Shown here piece by piece: positions 44,782-56,313 of a DNA stretch of 64,000 nucleotides. Position 1 is the stretch's first letter, and every line of letters starts with the position of its first letter. The notes under the pieces are model-generated. The model searched no databases and was not told the origin of the DNA. It saw only the letters and a list, made by a program, of their open reading frames with translations. The translations under genes were made by a program, and so were the position numbers. The stretch is from Celoporthe dispersa (lineage: Eukaryota > Ascomycota > Sordariomycetes > Diaporthales > Cryphonectriaceae). The stretch spans positions 372,001 through 436,000 of the forward strand of contig WAID01000015.1 in the NCBI GenBank assembly GCA_016584495.1. Reading direction: 5' to 3'.

Positions 44782-46867
44782 GGCAGTGCGTAGCGCAGCA
44801 CCCAGGGTACCACCATAGGTAGCACTACTATGTATGGTAGGGATAGCGGGCGTGGGTGTGTCGAGGAGATTTGGGAGATAGGAGATCTCCGATGTTGACC
44901 GAGACGGATCTGGTTTCGCTTCGCCGTGCCCAAACAAAAAGAAAAGATTAAGCAATACACTAAACAATACCTCTACGCATTATTTTCCCAAGTGCAGATA
45001 GCATCCACGTGGCCGAGAGACGGGAATGTCCTCTTTTCTCCTGTCACTTTTTTATCTTCCTTCTTGTGCATGTGGATTGATCGAGATTCTCCCGGTACCT
45101 CCAGGTCAACAACATCCCCCTCTGCGGTGCCTTATGCCGATCCCACCCTTCAGCTGACAGCTGACAGGGCGTGTCTTGATCTAAGGGCCACGAGTAGTTC
45201 GCAGGGCTGTGTGGAATGTCTTGGCCAGCAGACAAGAAACCCCTGGCGGGTGAGACATGGACATGGACCTGGGCCTGGTCTGACCGCTGTTGCGATGTCG
45301 CTCGCTTGTTCTTCTCCGCACTTGATTCTTGGCTCGTGATCGAGAAGGAAGGGGAAGAAGAGGGTCCAAAAGGGTAGGTGGAGCCGGTTGGCTGGGCTCT
45401 TGATCCAATCCTGGCCTTGGTTAATATAATAATAACACAACCCAGCTTACACCCACCCTCTCTCTTTTTTTTTTCTTTTTTTTTTTTTTGGTCCTTCCTC
45501 CTTCTTCCCTGTTCCCGCTCTCCTCACCTCATCCCCGTCGTTGCGCATTTGCGGACAGAGAGAAGAAGGAAGAGAGAAATAGACAGACAAGGGAGAGAGA
45601 GAGAGAGACTGGGTCGGCGAGGACAGTGGAGGGCGGTTAGAGGCCCCCCTTCGCTGTGAGCTTATCACCGATGACGAGGTCCTACTTACGTACTACGGCA
45701 CAAGAGGTAATGCACTTAGTCAAGACCATCTGCTCCGTACAACGGGCCTTGAATCAGGGCCCCCGTGCCAATCAGAGAGTTGGTTGATAAGATGATGAAC
45801 TCGCGGAGTACTTTAGCGATCAAAGCGATCACGGAGCAGGAGAAACACGAAATAAGCCTTACATCTAGTACTCACTCCTACAAGCAGAGCCAGGGCCAGT
45901 GGAAAAATTCACTCATGCCCGGAGGAAACAGAGAGGGAGAGAAGGGAGATGTAACAACCCGAACAAACGTTGGACGCAGGCCGTCTCGATGCAACAATAA
46001 CCAACAAAAAAAAAGGAAGGAAAGAAAGGTGACCTTGTCGATAAAAGCGGTTCTTTTTACTGGCAGATTCCACCAGGTTATGAATCAATGAATGTGGTCA
46101 TTGATAATGTGGGCTCTCGCTAAATGCCCGGCCGCCTCCGGTTCCAAGGTTCCCCAGGGCGCATTCGTATCATGAGCCGACCTCACGAATCATGTCGTCG
46201 AGTTTCGAGGTTACGTGAGCACAAACTTACCCTCCTCTCACTTATCAAGATAACGTTCTGCGCCCCCCCCCCCCTCTCTTCTCTCTCTCCCTCTCCCGCC
46301 ATAGATTATCATCCTGTCGATCACCGATATCAGGAAGAGGGGTTACCTTCACTCTCTCCTGTGGGGAGATTAAGTGGCACCCCCGGATCGTTGTCTTCGC
46401 ATGGACGTGCCCTCGGCGGCGCTCCGCTTGTTAACTTGCGGTATCCACCATCGACGACTCTATCACTCCGCAGTATTGCTTCCCGGTCCGGTTCGGCTTC
46501 ACTGTCGGAACCCTCGCGCGGGGGGGCAGAACTGGGGGCGGAAGGGGAGGGGAGCGTCCTTTTCTTTATTGGGAAGATGAATTCCGTCTTTGTCTGCTTT
46601 TTCAGGGTATACGTAGTTTATTTATCGGTAATAATGTATTCATGCCGAATGGCTTGAATCTATTTGTTCCTGGGTGGTAATTTATCCTCCTCTCCTTCTT
46701 CCTTCTCCTTCTAACGCCTGCTTTCCTTCTCCCCCACAGCATCATCGCCTGCTCTTTAATTTTTTTTAAACAACAAAAAAGAAAAAGGAAAAGGATACAG
46801 GAGGAATATATATATATATATATATATATATAAGAAACCATGAGGGCAAGACTGGACCACGAGGAAG
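44782..46867. other. Intergenic 2.1 kb
   Basis: T/C-rich tract 45462-45500, (GA)n 45592-45610, C13 near 46264. A (TA)n run (46807-46832) sits in the presumed 5' UTR of the Zn2Cys6 gene. No gene recognised. Confidence 0.5.
46807..46832 (+). repeat. (AT)n upstream of Zn2Cys6 gene
   Basis: 13 or so AT units ending 35 bp before the likely ATG. Length variation could affect promoter or leader function (inference). Confidence 0.85.
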
Positions 46868-49664
46868 ATGTCTCATCCCCAGAGATGGGCGGGAGCATCC
46901 TCGTCGCAAACTCCCTCCCTTCCCCCCCTCCAGTCGCCCGTTACGCCGACCACGACGACAACACCCAGCGAGCACAAAGCTCCTGCTGCGCCTGCTGCAC
47001 CAACCACCGCGCCTCCACGGAGACGCGGCACGGTGGCCTGTCGACGGTGCAGGAGGCTGCGGACCAAGTGTGTACACGGGCCCGACTGCCAGGCGCCCTG
47101 CGAGGCATGTCGTTCTTCCGGGCCCAAGGCTTCTGCCGAGTGTACCTTTCCGACGAGGGGGGAGAAGGATGTCGACAGGGACTTTCGCAGGAGACCAGCC
47201 ACACACAGGCTGAGTGTATCCTCGTCGTCGTCCTCGAGAGGTGCTCCTGGGCTGGGCGGCGGAAGCCATCAGATGCGCCATCACCACCACCACCCTTCTT
47301 CTGATCTTCATGGGCTGCCCACGGGCTCTTCTGTTCCTCTCGATTCGCCTGTCCGTCACGGGAATACAAAACTGTCCTCCACCGGGTCCTCCGGATCAAA
47401 TAATAACCACAGCAGCACAAGCACAAGCAGCACCAGCACCAGCAGCATCACCAGTCCTGTCACCACCAGCAGCCGCTACCACCCCCCATCATCATCATCC
47501 TCCCTCCTGAGTAATACACACCACCACCTCTACAACAACCTCCCGGCTCACGTAAGTCTGAGCCACCACCACCGACAACAACAACTACTACAACAACAAC
47601 AATACCAACAGAACCAGGACCAAAACCAACAAGCGCCCTCGGTGATTCCGGATACCGCGGTTTCCTCGTCCTCCTCGTCCTCCTCCTTCCCGCCACACCA
47701 GGAGATCGTGGCTGGGTGCCGCGTGTTCGTCTCCTCGTACTTCCAGCTGGGGTTCCTCCCCAAGACCATCTTCCTCGAGTCCGTCTCGCGCAACCTCAAC
47801 ACCATCAGCCCCTTCCTCCTGGCCTGCATCCTCAGCATCTCGGCCCGCTTCACCCCGTGCCTGGTCCGCCGCTATGGAGGCGCCACCCGCGCCACCGAGA
47901 ACTTCCTGCACATGGCGAGGGCCATGGCCCCTGCGCACATGTACAGGCCGACCCTGGACCGCACCCAGGCGTTTTTCCTGCTGGCCATCTCGGAGTGGGG
48001 CGACGGCGAGAAGGACCGCAGCTCCATGGACATGGGCGTCGCCGTGCGCATGGCCTCGATCCTAAAACTACACCGAGAGGAGACGTACGCTCTACCTCCG
48101 GGCGCACCGGCCGAGCAGGTCATCCGCGCCGAGTCCGCCAGGAGGACCTTCTGGATGATCCACAGCCAGGGAGAACCTGCAGGCCGGCTACAGCTCGCCC
48201 ATGCCCTTCCCGCCCGAGGACATCACCGCGCGTCTGCCCTGCGACGAGCATGCTTTTGCCTTTGGGGTGCACCCTGCTGCGAGGTCTGCCCTGCCCGGCA
48301 CGCCTCCGTCCCGGAAGGAAGAGGAACAAGAAGAGAAGAGGAGAGGAGAGGAGGTGATGGGAGGAGAACAACAACAACAACAACAAAAGAAACAGCAGCA
48401 AACAAACAACAACAATAATCAATGCCTCTTTGCGAGTGTGATCCAGGCGCACAACCTCTGGGGCCGCGTAGCAAGGCGGGCGTGCCGCTCCGACCTGAAA
48501 CCAGGCGGCGCGGGGCCCTGGGAGCCAGACAGCGAGTACCAGGTCCTCACCCAGCAGCTGCGCGCCTTCGAGGCCTCCCTCCCGCCGCGGCACCGCTGGT
48601 CCCTCTGGAACCTGCGCGGCTGGCGCGAGGAGCAGATGCACCTGGCCTACCTGAGCATGGCCATGGTCCTGCGCGTCAGCGACATCGTCGAGCGCCGCAT
48701 CTACCTGGACGAGATCCTGTTCAGCGTCAACAACCCGCACGGCGCCGTGTCGCCCCGGACCAGGAGCGCGCCCGAGGGCTTCTGGGCCGCCATGTCCGCC
48801 GAGCTCTTCTCCAACGTGCTGGAGCTTTACGAGCAGATCGACGCCTTCTTCTCCATGCGGTCCTCCCGCGGCGAGGGCTTCCCCGCCATCCTCGTCTTTT
48901 GTGTCTACATCTGCGGCTCCCTGGCCGCGTACCTGAGGAGATACCCGCAGCTGTGCCCCCGCGTCGCGGGCAGGGCCGAGGAGATGTCGCTGCGGTGTCT
49001 CCAGGTCCTGGGCGAGCTGCACAAGGCCTGGCCCACCAGCACGAGGTGGAACCAGGGCCTGCAGCAGTATGCCGGGCCTCTCGCTGCGGCCGCTGCTGCC
49101 GCCGGAGGAGGAGGAGCAGGAACAGGATCTGGAGGGAGCGACAGCGCGAGCAGCGCAGGCGACGGCCCGCTCACGCCTGGAGACTCGTCGTCGTCCTCCT
49201 CCGTCCTGGCCAGAGCGCCCGTGTCGGCGTACATGGGCCTGTCCGAGGGGATGGACCTGTCAGACGTCGTGGACGACGCCGTCATAGACCCAAGGCTCAC
49301 CGCGGCGTCTTCTTGTGCGCAGAGTATCAACAACAACAATATCAACAAGGCACAGCAACAGGGCATGACTGGAGGTGCTGGAACGTTCTGGAAGGTAAAC
49401 GAGGGTGCGCCACACCCGTCATCATCTCACGCAGATGCCGAGGCGGCGTTCTCCAATGAGCTGTTTGAGGCTGAGATGAGCACGCTCTCGCGGGCGAGCC
49501 GGACTTTGGCTGGCTCGACTTTGAGCGGGGTGGTGCATGAGCATGATGATATCATGGCTGGTTGTTACTTGGAATGTATCATCTTTGTATGTATATATAT
49601 GTGTATGTGTGTGTGTGTGTGTGTGTTTGTAACTATGATGACGAAAACAAGGCGAGAGAAATGA
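46868..49664 (+). CDS. Zn2Cys6 transcription factor with fungal_trans domain, one frame break
   Basis: Nuclear DNA-binding regulator. The zinc cluster is at residues 58-92: CRRCRRLRTKC then C-x2-C and a final Cys (Cys 58, 61, 68, 78, 81, 92), flanked by basic residues. Residues 110-280 are Ser/His/Asn/Gln-rich. The fungal_trans (middle homology) domain starts about 285 with FVSSYFQLGFLPKTIFLE and contains RRTFWMIHSQ. There, at GGG 48169-48171, the frame breaks: it reads on to a stop at 48418, or with one G fewer continues as ENLQAGYSSPMPFPPEDITA to 49664 (931 residues), as in relatives. A Gln/Lys/Asn run (QQQQQQKKQQQ) interrupts the second half. The last 25 residues read through a GT repeat and may not be native. 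An overlapping upstream ATG (46840) is in another frame. Targets unknown. Confidence 0.87.
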
Positions 49665-49846
49665 TTCAAAACAATCAAAATAATCATTTATCAGGCTTAT
49701 CCCTCCCCATATAATGAATGCACTAAGGAGAACGAAAGAAGAAGACGATGATCGATCGATACCCACACCTCCCCTCCCCTCCCCCCAAAAAAAAGAGTCT
49801 CGGAGATAATAATTCTTTGGGCCTAGTTTATTCCAGCGTGCTCTAC

Positions 49847-49887
<41 letters not shown>

Positions 49888-52068
49888 ACTCCAAGTTAGA
49901 ATGTATGACAGGTATGTACTACCGTAGTGTGTGCCACCAAGGATCTGCGCTTACGCCTATAGTCTGGAATTATGGGTTATTTTGGACCACACTTAAGTTG
50001 CTGCCTTGAGATGAGGCTGATGAGGAGCCTCGCGTGCGTGAAAGAAAGCTGCAGCTGCAGGTCGAGTGCCGCGGCGACGGAGATTTACTCTGACCACGGG
50101 GCCCACAAGGTGCGTATCGTCCAGTACACAGTTACAGTAATCACTCCAATGCGCCATGACGAGAAGATTTGAGCCCCTGATGGAATCAGCCACACTTTTT
50201 TTCTCCCCCCCCCCCTCTCCTGAAGAGGTTGAGGATGTCGACGACAGATCAGGTCTGTCCGATATTGTACCAAATACGCTTTCTTCCCACGTGACATAAT
50301 ATACAAAAGATCCGCATGACATCCCCATTCGGACCGATCAGTTTACAAAAAAAGAAAGAGAAGGAGGGGGGGAGAGGGGAGGAAAAAAAGAAAAAGGAAG
50401 AGAACCAAAATAAAAATTAAAAAAACAAAAAACAAATCGAGGCACGTATGGATGGAATATTCATTCATTTACTATGGTACACGCATAATGACTTTCTCTC
50501 ACCTCCTCACCTTCGCCCTGTCTCCTTCTCAACCTCCCGTGCCGAGCAAGAGAAAGCAAGAGAAGGGCGACACGCAAAAACCAAAAGAACGATAACATTC
50601 ATCCTTCCTCTCAGGTTTCACATCATTACGATGTATGTGGATCGAACGACCCTTTACTTCCTGATCAGGTCCGCAGATGGCCCGTCTGGTCAGTGGTCAC
50701 ACACACCTGAACGTAAGATGCAGTGCCACCGCGACGGGACGGCTCAGACCAATAATAGTCTGTCTAGAATCTTAAGGCAAGGTCTTACTCAAGGATTGGA
50801 AACCATGTGAGGGCCATGTGAGCTATATAACTTTTTTTTTTTCCCCTTCCTTTCTTATTTCCTTTCGTCTTTTTCCTTCCCTTCCGTTCCGGTCGTCAGA
50901 ACTAAAATATTCAGCTAGCACTAGATAATTAATACCCCATAATTATTGTCCAAAAAAGATAATAATCTGGGAAGAGTAAGTGTGCCACCCCAAGTTCCGA
51001 ATAGTATTTCCAATCCCATCTTCGTAGCTCTTGATTACATATTCAGTCTGCCAAGGGGGGGGGGGTGACAAGGCGTTGAGGTGCGGCTGCGGCTGCATTA
51101 AGGCGCAGCGTGTTGGCCCCCAAAGAAACCAAAGAAAATTCAAAAAGCCGCCGCCGTACTGCAGCCAGGGGTGTTAATATTAAGAATACAGGCCCGAACA
51201 TTCTCCGGTATTCCTGAGCATGCGAGCAGGCTATCGCCGAAGATGGAAATTATCACATTCAGCACAACGTTCGGGGACCTCCCCCAGATCAGACGCCGTT
51301 TAGCTCAGGCCATCAGGCAGAATCAGAGGGGTCTGTCTGTAGGGTGATGGATCATCATCTTGTAATACCCAAGTCAACCCTGCCCACACAAAAAAAAAAA
51401 AAATAAGGAAGAAAAAGAAAAAGGAAAATCAGAATACCCCACAGCGCATAACGGCACGAGAGGCGCAGACTCTACTACTATTCCATCTCCACGGCCAGGA
51501 CCGGATACCATGGACAAGGAAAACAAGAAAGCCCAGACCACAAGATGAGAAATCATCACTCTACGGGGTCTCCTAACCCCCCTTCTGATGAGTAGTAAGT
51601 ATGACGAGGCTTTGCAGCCCTCTTCTGGGGTGATGCCCGCCCTGCCGTTGTCATCACAGCTCCATGGTCTAGAATCCGCCGGCACTTTTTATCAAAACAC
51701 AGAGAGAGGAAAGGAAAGTGTTACTTTTTTCTGTCAATAGGGTTTGAGGCTGTACAAGGGGACTCAGTCTATTCGGCCTTGGCCGTTGAAGCACGGATAA
51801 GTTAAGAAACTCTACGAACTTTTGGACTTGTTCTCTCGTGGCGTCCGTTATATGAGAGGGGCGAGTTTGATATCGACTTTTTTTTTTGTTTTCTTTTTTT
51901 TCCTCTTCATATATAAGTATGAAAGGTTGAACCTTCACAAGAATTATTTATTGAAGATCAAGGTTCGCGAGCAACCCTACACCTGAGTTGTAATAGATAC
52001 AGCCGACTTTCTAGAGTCGGGCCACAGCATACCTCTGTATCATTATTATTACTATTACAATTCCTGCG
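49665..52068. other. Intergenic 2.4 kb, repeat-rich
   Basis: (GT)n at 49848-49886, G/A-rich 50346-50420, T10/C tract near 50830, G12 near 51055, T/A homopolymers near 51385-51400 and 51879-51900. Minus-strand open stretches near 51374-51685 have no recognisable content. No gene called. Confidence 0.5.
49848..49886 (+). repeat. (GT)n microsatellite
   Basis: About 19 GT units, the longest uninterrupted dinucleotide repeat noticed in the window. Confidence 0.9.
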
Positions 52069-52699
52069 ATGCCTGGGTCGAGCAAGTACGGGAGCAGTTC
52101 TGGGCGCGGTGGCGGCGACCCGTTCAAGAACTCTACTTCAGACTCCATGTCCAAGAAATTAAAAGAACCAAAGAAAAAGAAGGGCGATTCAAGCCGGGAG
52201 GAAGAGCAAAACTCGGTACGTCTCAGTTCTATCTAATCAAACTAAACCCGATCACCCCCCCCCCCTCTTCCCGTCTCCCCTTCTTTTCCCACTTCCTCGC
52301 CCGGACGGGACTCATCATTCTAACTCGGAACATCAGAGGCGACGGGCCAAGAACCGAAACTCCCAGAGGGCGTACCGCGAGCGCCGCGAGCAGAGGCTGA
52401 GGGAGCTCGAGCAGCAGGTGCAGCAGGCCGAGCTGCTGAACCAGACCCTGACGTCCGCCTACCAGGAGCTCAAGGCCGAGATGGACATGCTGGAGGCCGA
52501 GAAGATGCAGGAGCAGTACTACGGAGATGTTGCAGGCCCGTCTTCCTCTGCCTCGGGTGCCGCTGCCGCCTATGCTGCTGGGCATATGAATACGGCGGGT
52601 GTCGAGTACAACACAGGCGGCGCGGGCTATGCATGGGGACGGGACTCCTGGGTTCCTGAATGGGAGCCCGACGACGGTTTTAATCATCCTGGTGCCTAA
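52069..52699 (+). CDS. bZIP transcription factor
   Basis: Exons 52069-52215 and 52337-52699 (phase 0) give 169 residues. Exon 1 codes a short Ser/Lys-rich leader with a basic KKLKEPKKKKG patch. Exon 2 begins exactly at the basic region RRRAKNRNSQRAYRERREQR (Asn-x2-Ser-Gln-Arg-x-Tyr-Arg, the AP-1/Pap1-like variant), followed by a heptad zipper LRELEQQVQQAELLNQTL through about residue 105. The C-terminus is Gly/Ala/Tyr-rich. The protein is shorter than most fungal AP-1-like factors and lacks cysteine-rich redox domains. Likely a small nuclear regulator; targets unknown. The 121-nt intron contains a C12 run. Confidence 0.9.
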
Positions 52700-54223
52700 T
52701 ATGATACTCGGTAGAGGATTAATGCTCTTTTTCTTTTCTTTCCACTCCTTCTTTCTCCTGCTTTCTCTCTCGCTCTCTCTATCGTCCTCTCAGGGGTCGG
52801 GAATGCAAGACAGCCTGAGCGGGTGGGCGGAGGTCTGACGGATGTCAGCTCGGGAGGAGGTGTATCATCAGCAGTCACGGACCGATATAGACATAGACGT
52901 AGATTTTAGATATAGATATCAGCCGCAGGGCGCCAGGCAACAGAATTCCTTACTTTTCAATTAACCCATTAATCGGACTGTTGGGTAAACAGAATCCTTT
53001 GTAGCTCTTGAAACTTTTTTGAGGCTCATGAATCCTAGCGTACAGGACTGTTGGTTTTTTCTGCTATACACTCATTGAAGAGGGCCTTTCTCAAATTATG
53101 ATAGACTGGATCGATGTGACAGTAAATCTATTGTCTCTGCCGGGATTAAAGGTGAGTTACGCTTGCTGATCCTCTAGAGATAGCACAAAGCAGTTGGATG
53201 GTATCAGAAGTTCATACACCAACTCGCCGAGTTCTCGATAACCTAGTCATCCTTCCTTGGGTAAGTAGCCTTTTAGCTGCCCTCCCTCAGCACGGATCTC
53301 TTCCTATTTCCCGACACTCTGGAAATTTGACTGAAACCTGCGAGTACTTTTGTCCCGTCTTGCTGCTTTAATTTCCGCCCAAATCCTCAGCCTTACGGAT
53401 CCCTAAAGCATTCCATAATCTCTTCCTCTCCGGGCGAGCGCAAAGGCATCGGGGTCCTTGCAGCCTCTTCCAAATAACTCAGTTTCATATCGTATTCCTG
53501 TGATTAATCATCTTCCTCAGCTTAGGAACGATCTCGCACTTCCAGAAGGAACAGGGCTCAAGTATCGAGCAGATCAGATGTGTGTGATTCCTCGAAAGGA
53601 AGCTTGAGTTTGTGCAAGGCATGGGGTTCATTACTGATGCTGCGGCCGACCAAAACGACGTTGCGATCTTGCGGTGGACATTGTCGAATGAGAGTAGACT
53701 TTTTGAACAGGAATGTTATTTAGGCTTTGTGGTAATACTTTGGTGAACCTAGTGACGAAGTTTATATGTTGATACAACTACTAGGTTTCACACAGCGGAG
53801 TCTAAGTAGCAGTGGTAATGTCTCGGGGTCTAGAAATTGCCAATCCGACTTGAACGTCTGACTCCTGGGTTGTATTTTCATCAATATTCTTTTTTTTCTT
53901 TCCTTCTTTTGGACGTCAAGGCCCGCTATGTATTGCGACATTTACAACAGGTTGGCTGGCGCCGTGGCGTTCCCAAGGCGTCAATACGGCACCTGCTGCG
54001 AAAGAAAGGCAATATCATATTAACCTTTGCCAAAGTACCAGGCACCCGCGGGTTACAGTACGTGATTCTTCTCAATCGTAAGTTCTATTTGAGATGGCGA
54101 TAGCCCGAAAGGGATGGCTGTTCTAAATGCTAACTACTCATAAAGTGATATGTATAAGATGATGAAGCTAAAAAAATATCATCGTGTGCGCTGAAAGAAT
54201 ACATGGGCTAGATCAGACCCTGA
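52700..54223. other. Intergenic, AT-richer region with one open frame
   Basis: (TC)n at 52752-52790, then 1 kb of lower-GC sequence without codon bias. One plus-strand frame, 53837-54103 (88 codons), ends in a basic, coding-like stretch (VKARYVLRHLQQVGWRRGVP, then ILTFAKVPGTRGLQYVILLN); its first third runs through a T-rich tract and looks artificial. Perhaps a fragment of a decayed gene; not called as a gene. Confidence 0.4.
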
Positions 54224-55327
54224 TCATGCAAGAGCCAAGCCCAGCGCCTCAGGCTGCTCGACCAAGATCTCCGGCCCAGCAACGACACTGTCCATGTCAG
54301 GCGCCCCCTCGACATCAGCAAGGACCACAATGATGACGCCGCGCCCCTCCTCGAACCGCGGGATCGCAACCTCGACCTGCTCCGCCGCCACGTCGACAGG
54401 CACGCTGATGTTACCTACAGCGTGAAAGAACACGGCAAAGTAGTCCCGCCCATCCTCAAAGGCCGGCTGGTTAGTCGGGTCCGTGAAGTTCAGCGCGACC
54501 GTCGCCCCCGGCGCGACCGATGCGGTCCCGTCGGCGACGGCCATGGGCGGGAGGTCCTGGTCCGGATAAGGGTACGTCGGGTTGTCCTGGGGACAGCTCC
54601 CCGGGACGACGAACCTGTTGGTCGTCTGCAGGATCTGTTCCGCGTAGGGAAACACTGTGTCGCTCGGCCCGCTGAAGGGATCCGCGCCCAGGACGTCGAT
54701 GAGGTTCCAGACGGCGTGCCGGGTCTCAACATCCGAGATGGCGAGCATGGCGCCGCGGGCGGCGGCAGAATGGGGCTCCTGGACGAGCCCGCTCAGGAAG
54801 GCCAGGCTGCCGATTTCGATGGCGAGGGACAGCTCCAAGAACGACGCGGCATCCGTGAAGGGGAACTCGTACCGGCAAGGGCCGGGCTTGATAGACGTGG
54901 GGCTGATCTGGTCCTGGAAGATGCGCAGGTGGCCGGCCTCGTTGTCGCGGATCTCCTGGATGCGGTCGTATGTTGTGTTGGGAAGCCCGAGGGCGGTGAA
55001 GGCGCTGACATTGAAGGCCTCGACGCCCTGCTGGTAGAAGTTGAAGATGATCCATTCGGCAGCGAGGAGGTTTTGCCAGATCACGTCGTCCACCCCGGGC
55101 GCGCCACTGGCGGTTGGATAGACCGGGCTCGTGATATTGGCGGGAAAGGGGGCAGCCTTGCCACGGTAGTCGCTGTAGAGTGTCGACTGGCCTGGGATAG
55201 GGCCGTAGTTGGGGTCGGCAAGCTTCTGGGCTTCTGGGCTGCTGCCGGCGGGAGCGCAAAGGCCCGCAGATGCCATGAGGGCCAGTGTAAGAGCCACCGG
55301 CATAGAGACTCGAGATGAGAAGGCCAT
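54224..55327 (-). CDS. Rds1-like secreted ferritin-fold stress protein
   Basis: Single exon, 367 residues. Signal peptide MPVALTLALMASAGLC within the first 25 residues. The central part (about 80-230) is a ferritin-like helical domain: DDVIWQNLLAAEWIIFNFYQ, IQEIRDNEAGHLRIFQDQIS, and SDVETRHAVWNLIDVLG, with the Glu/His-rich pattern of this fold. The region after residue 230 is a beta-rich, Pro/Tyr-containing tail typical of fission-yeast Rds1 relatives, which are induced by starvation and stress. Several Asn-x-Ser/Thr sites fit secretion. No transmembrane helix besides the signal. Metal binding is unproven. A TATA box precedes it. Confidence 0.9.
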   Translation of the reverse strand: MAFSSRVSMPVALTLALMASAGLCAPAGSSPEAQKLADPNYGPIPGQSTLYSDYRGKAAPFPANITSPVYPTASGAPGVDDVIWQNLLAAEWIIFNFYQQGVEAFNVSAFTALGLPNTTYDRIQEIRDNEAGHLRIFQDQISPTSIKPGPCRYEFPFTDAASFLELSLAIEIGSLAFLSGLVQEPHSAAARGAMLAISDVETRHAVWNLIDVLGADPFSGPSDTVFPYAEQILQTTNRFVVPGSCPQDNPTYPYPDQDLPPMAVADGTASVAPGATVALNFTDPTNQPAFEDGRDYFAVFFHAVGNISVPVDVAAEQVEVAIPRFEEGRGVIIVVLADVEGAPDMDSVVAGPEILVEQPEALGLALA

Positions 55328-56313
55328 GACGGACCGTGAAGTAGCAGCAGACTGCGGCCGCGCGAGATCGTGATTGCGGTGGAGGGATGAGTGAGGTCTA
55401 CCCGGATTCCTGATGCTGCAGCGCTGTTGATGTGTTGCTGGTGAGTGCTGTGGACGGCATCAGCCAATTTATAGGATTTCGTCAAGGTCCATCATCTACG
55501 AGCAAGACAGCCACTGTCATCTTCACTGTTGGCATTGCTGTCGCCACGTCGTTCCAGCAACGAGAACGATAGCGACGCCTCCTGTGTCCTGACACTCGGT
55601 TGGGTGCGGACGATGCATAGGTAGCTGAAAGGTTATTGTGGCTGTCCAGACATTAGCAGTGTCCGGAAGGCGGTGTGATGATATGCCTGAATCCAATCCG
55701 CACTCAGCGTCCCTATCGCGTTTGCTGTCCGACATGACGCTTCACGCTGTCCCTCTGCACAATCTGCAGTCCAACCTCGGAGCGAGGCTTACGGCGCGCA
55801 CTGCCCTCCTCAACTGCCCTGTACCACTGCAGCCCGGCACTTGCCTCTGCTTAGTGCTTATCTGTGGCAGCTCGCCCATGCTGGCTGGGTTGGTCTACTG
55901 GAGAGTCCGGTCGGAGCAGGGACGGCGAAGGGGCGCGAGAACGAGAACGAGGGCGTAAAAGACTAATTATATGCGCGTTGAGAGTCGTTGTCGATTCCGT
56001 TCTTGCATCGCTTTTCCCATCCCTCTGCGCCGGTGAAGCACAGACGAGAGTAAGCATGGACCTTCAGACCAACTGGCGTCGTGTCCCACACGCATAATGA
56101 TCGCGAATCCAGTAATGGTATATTAGCGAGGGCTTGGAATGGCGACCCGGGCTCGAATTCTCTCGCCGCCGTAACCGGAGAAGCGACGAGGCATGGGAGT
56201 CTGACTGCACGTGGGACGGGTCGAACGCGCAAATGAGCTTAGGAAGCGGAGACGCACACTCGTACAGCAGGCCCAGGTGGCTTTCAGCGCTGATGGTTGA
56301 CGCCCGGGCCACG
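55328..56313. other. Intergenic 1 kb
   Basis: Promoter of the Rds1-like gene and 3' flank of the hotdog gene. A tRNA-like GACCCGGGCTCGAATTC segment near 56145 does not fold as a tRNA (see rejected). Nothing else called. Confidence 0.45.
55467..55474 (-). promoter_or_regulatory. TATA box of Rds1-like gene
   Basis: The minus strand reads CTATAAATTGG about 145 nt before the ATG at 55327. Fits a stress-inducible gene; position-based call. Confidence 0.5.

Noticed and set aside
48422..49459. 345-codon Arg/Pro-rich plus-strand frame within the Zn2Cys6 gene
   Set aside because: Shadow frame of the GC-rich second half of the regulator.
56134..56180. tRNA-like GACCCGGGCTCGAATTCTC segment
   Set aside because: No matching T stem, anticodon stem or acceptor stem can be drawn on either strand.
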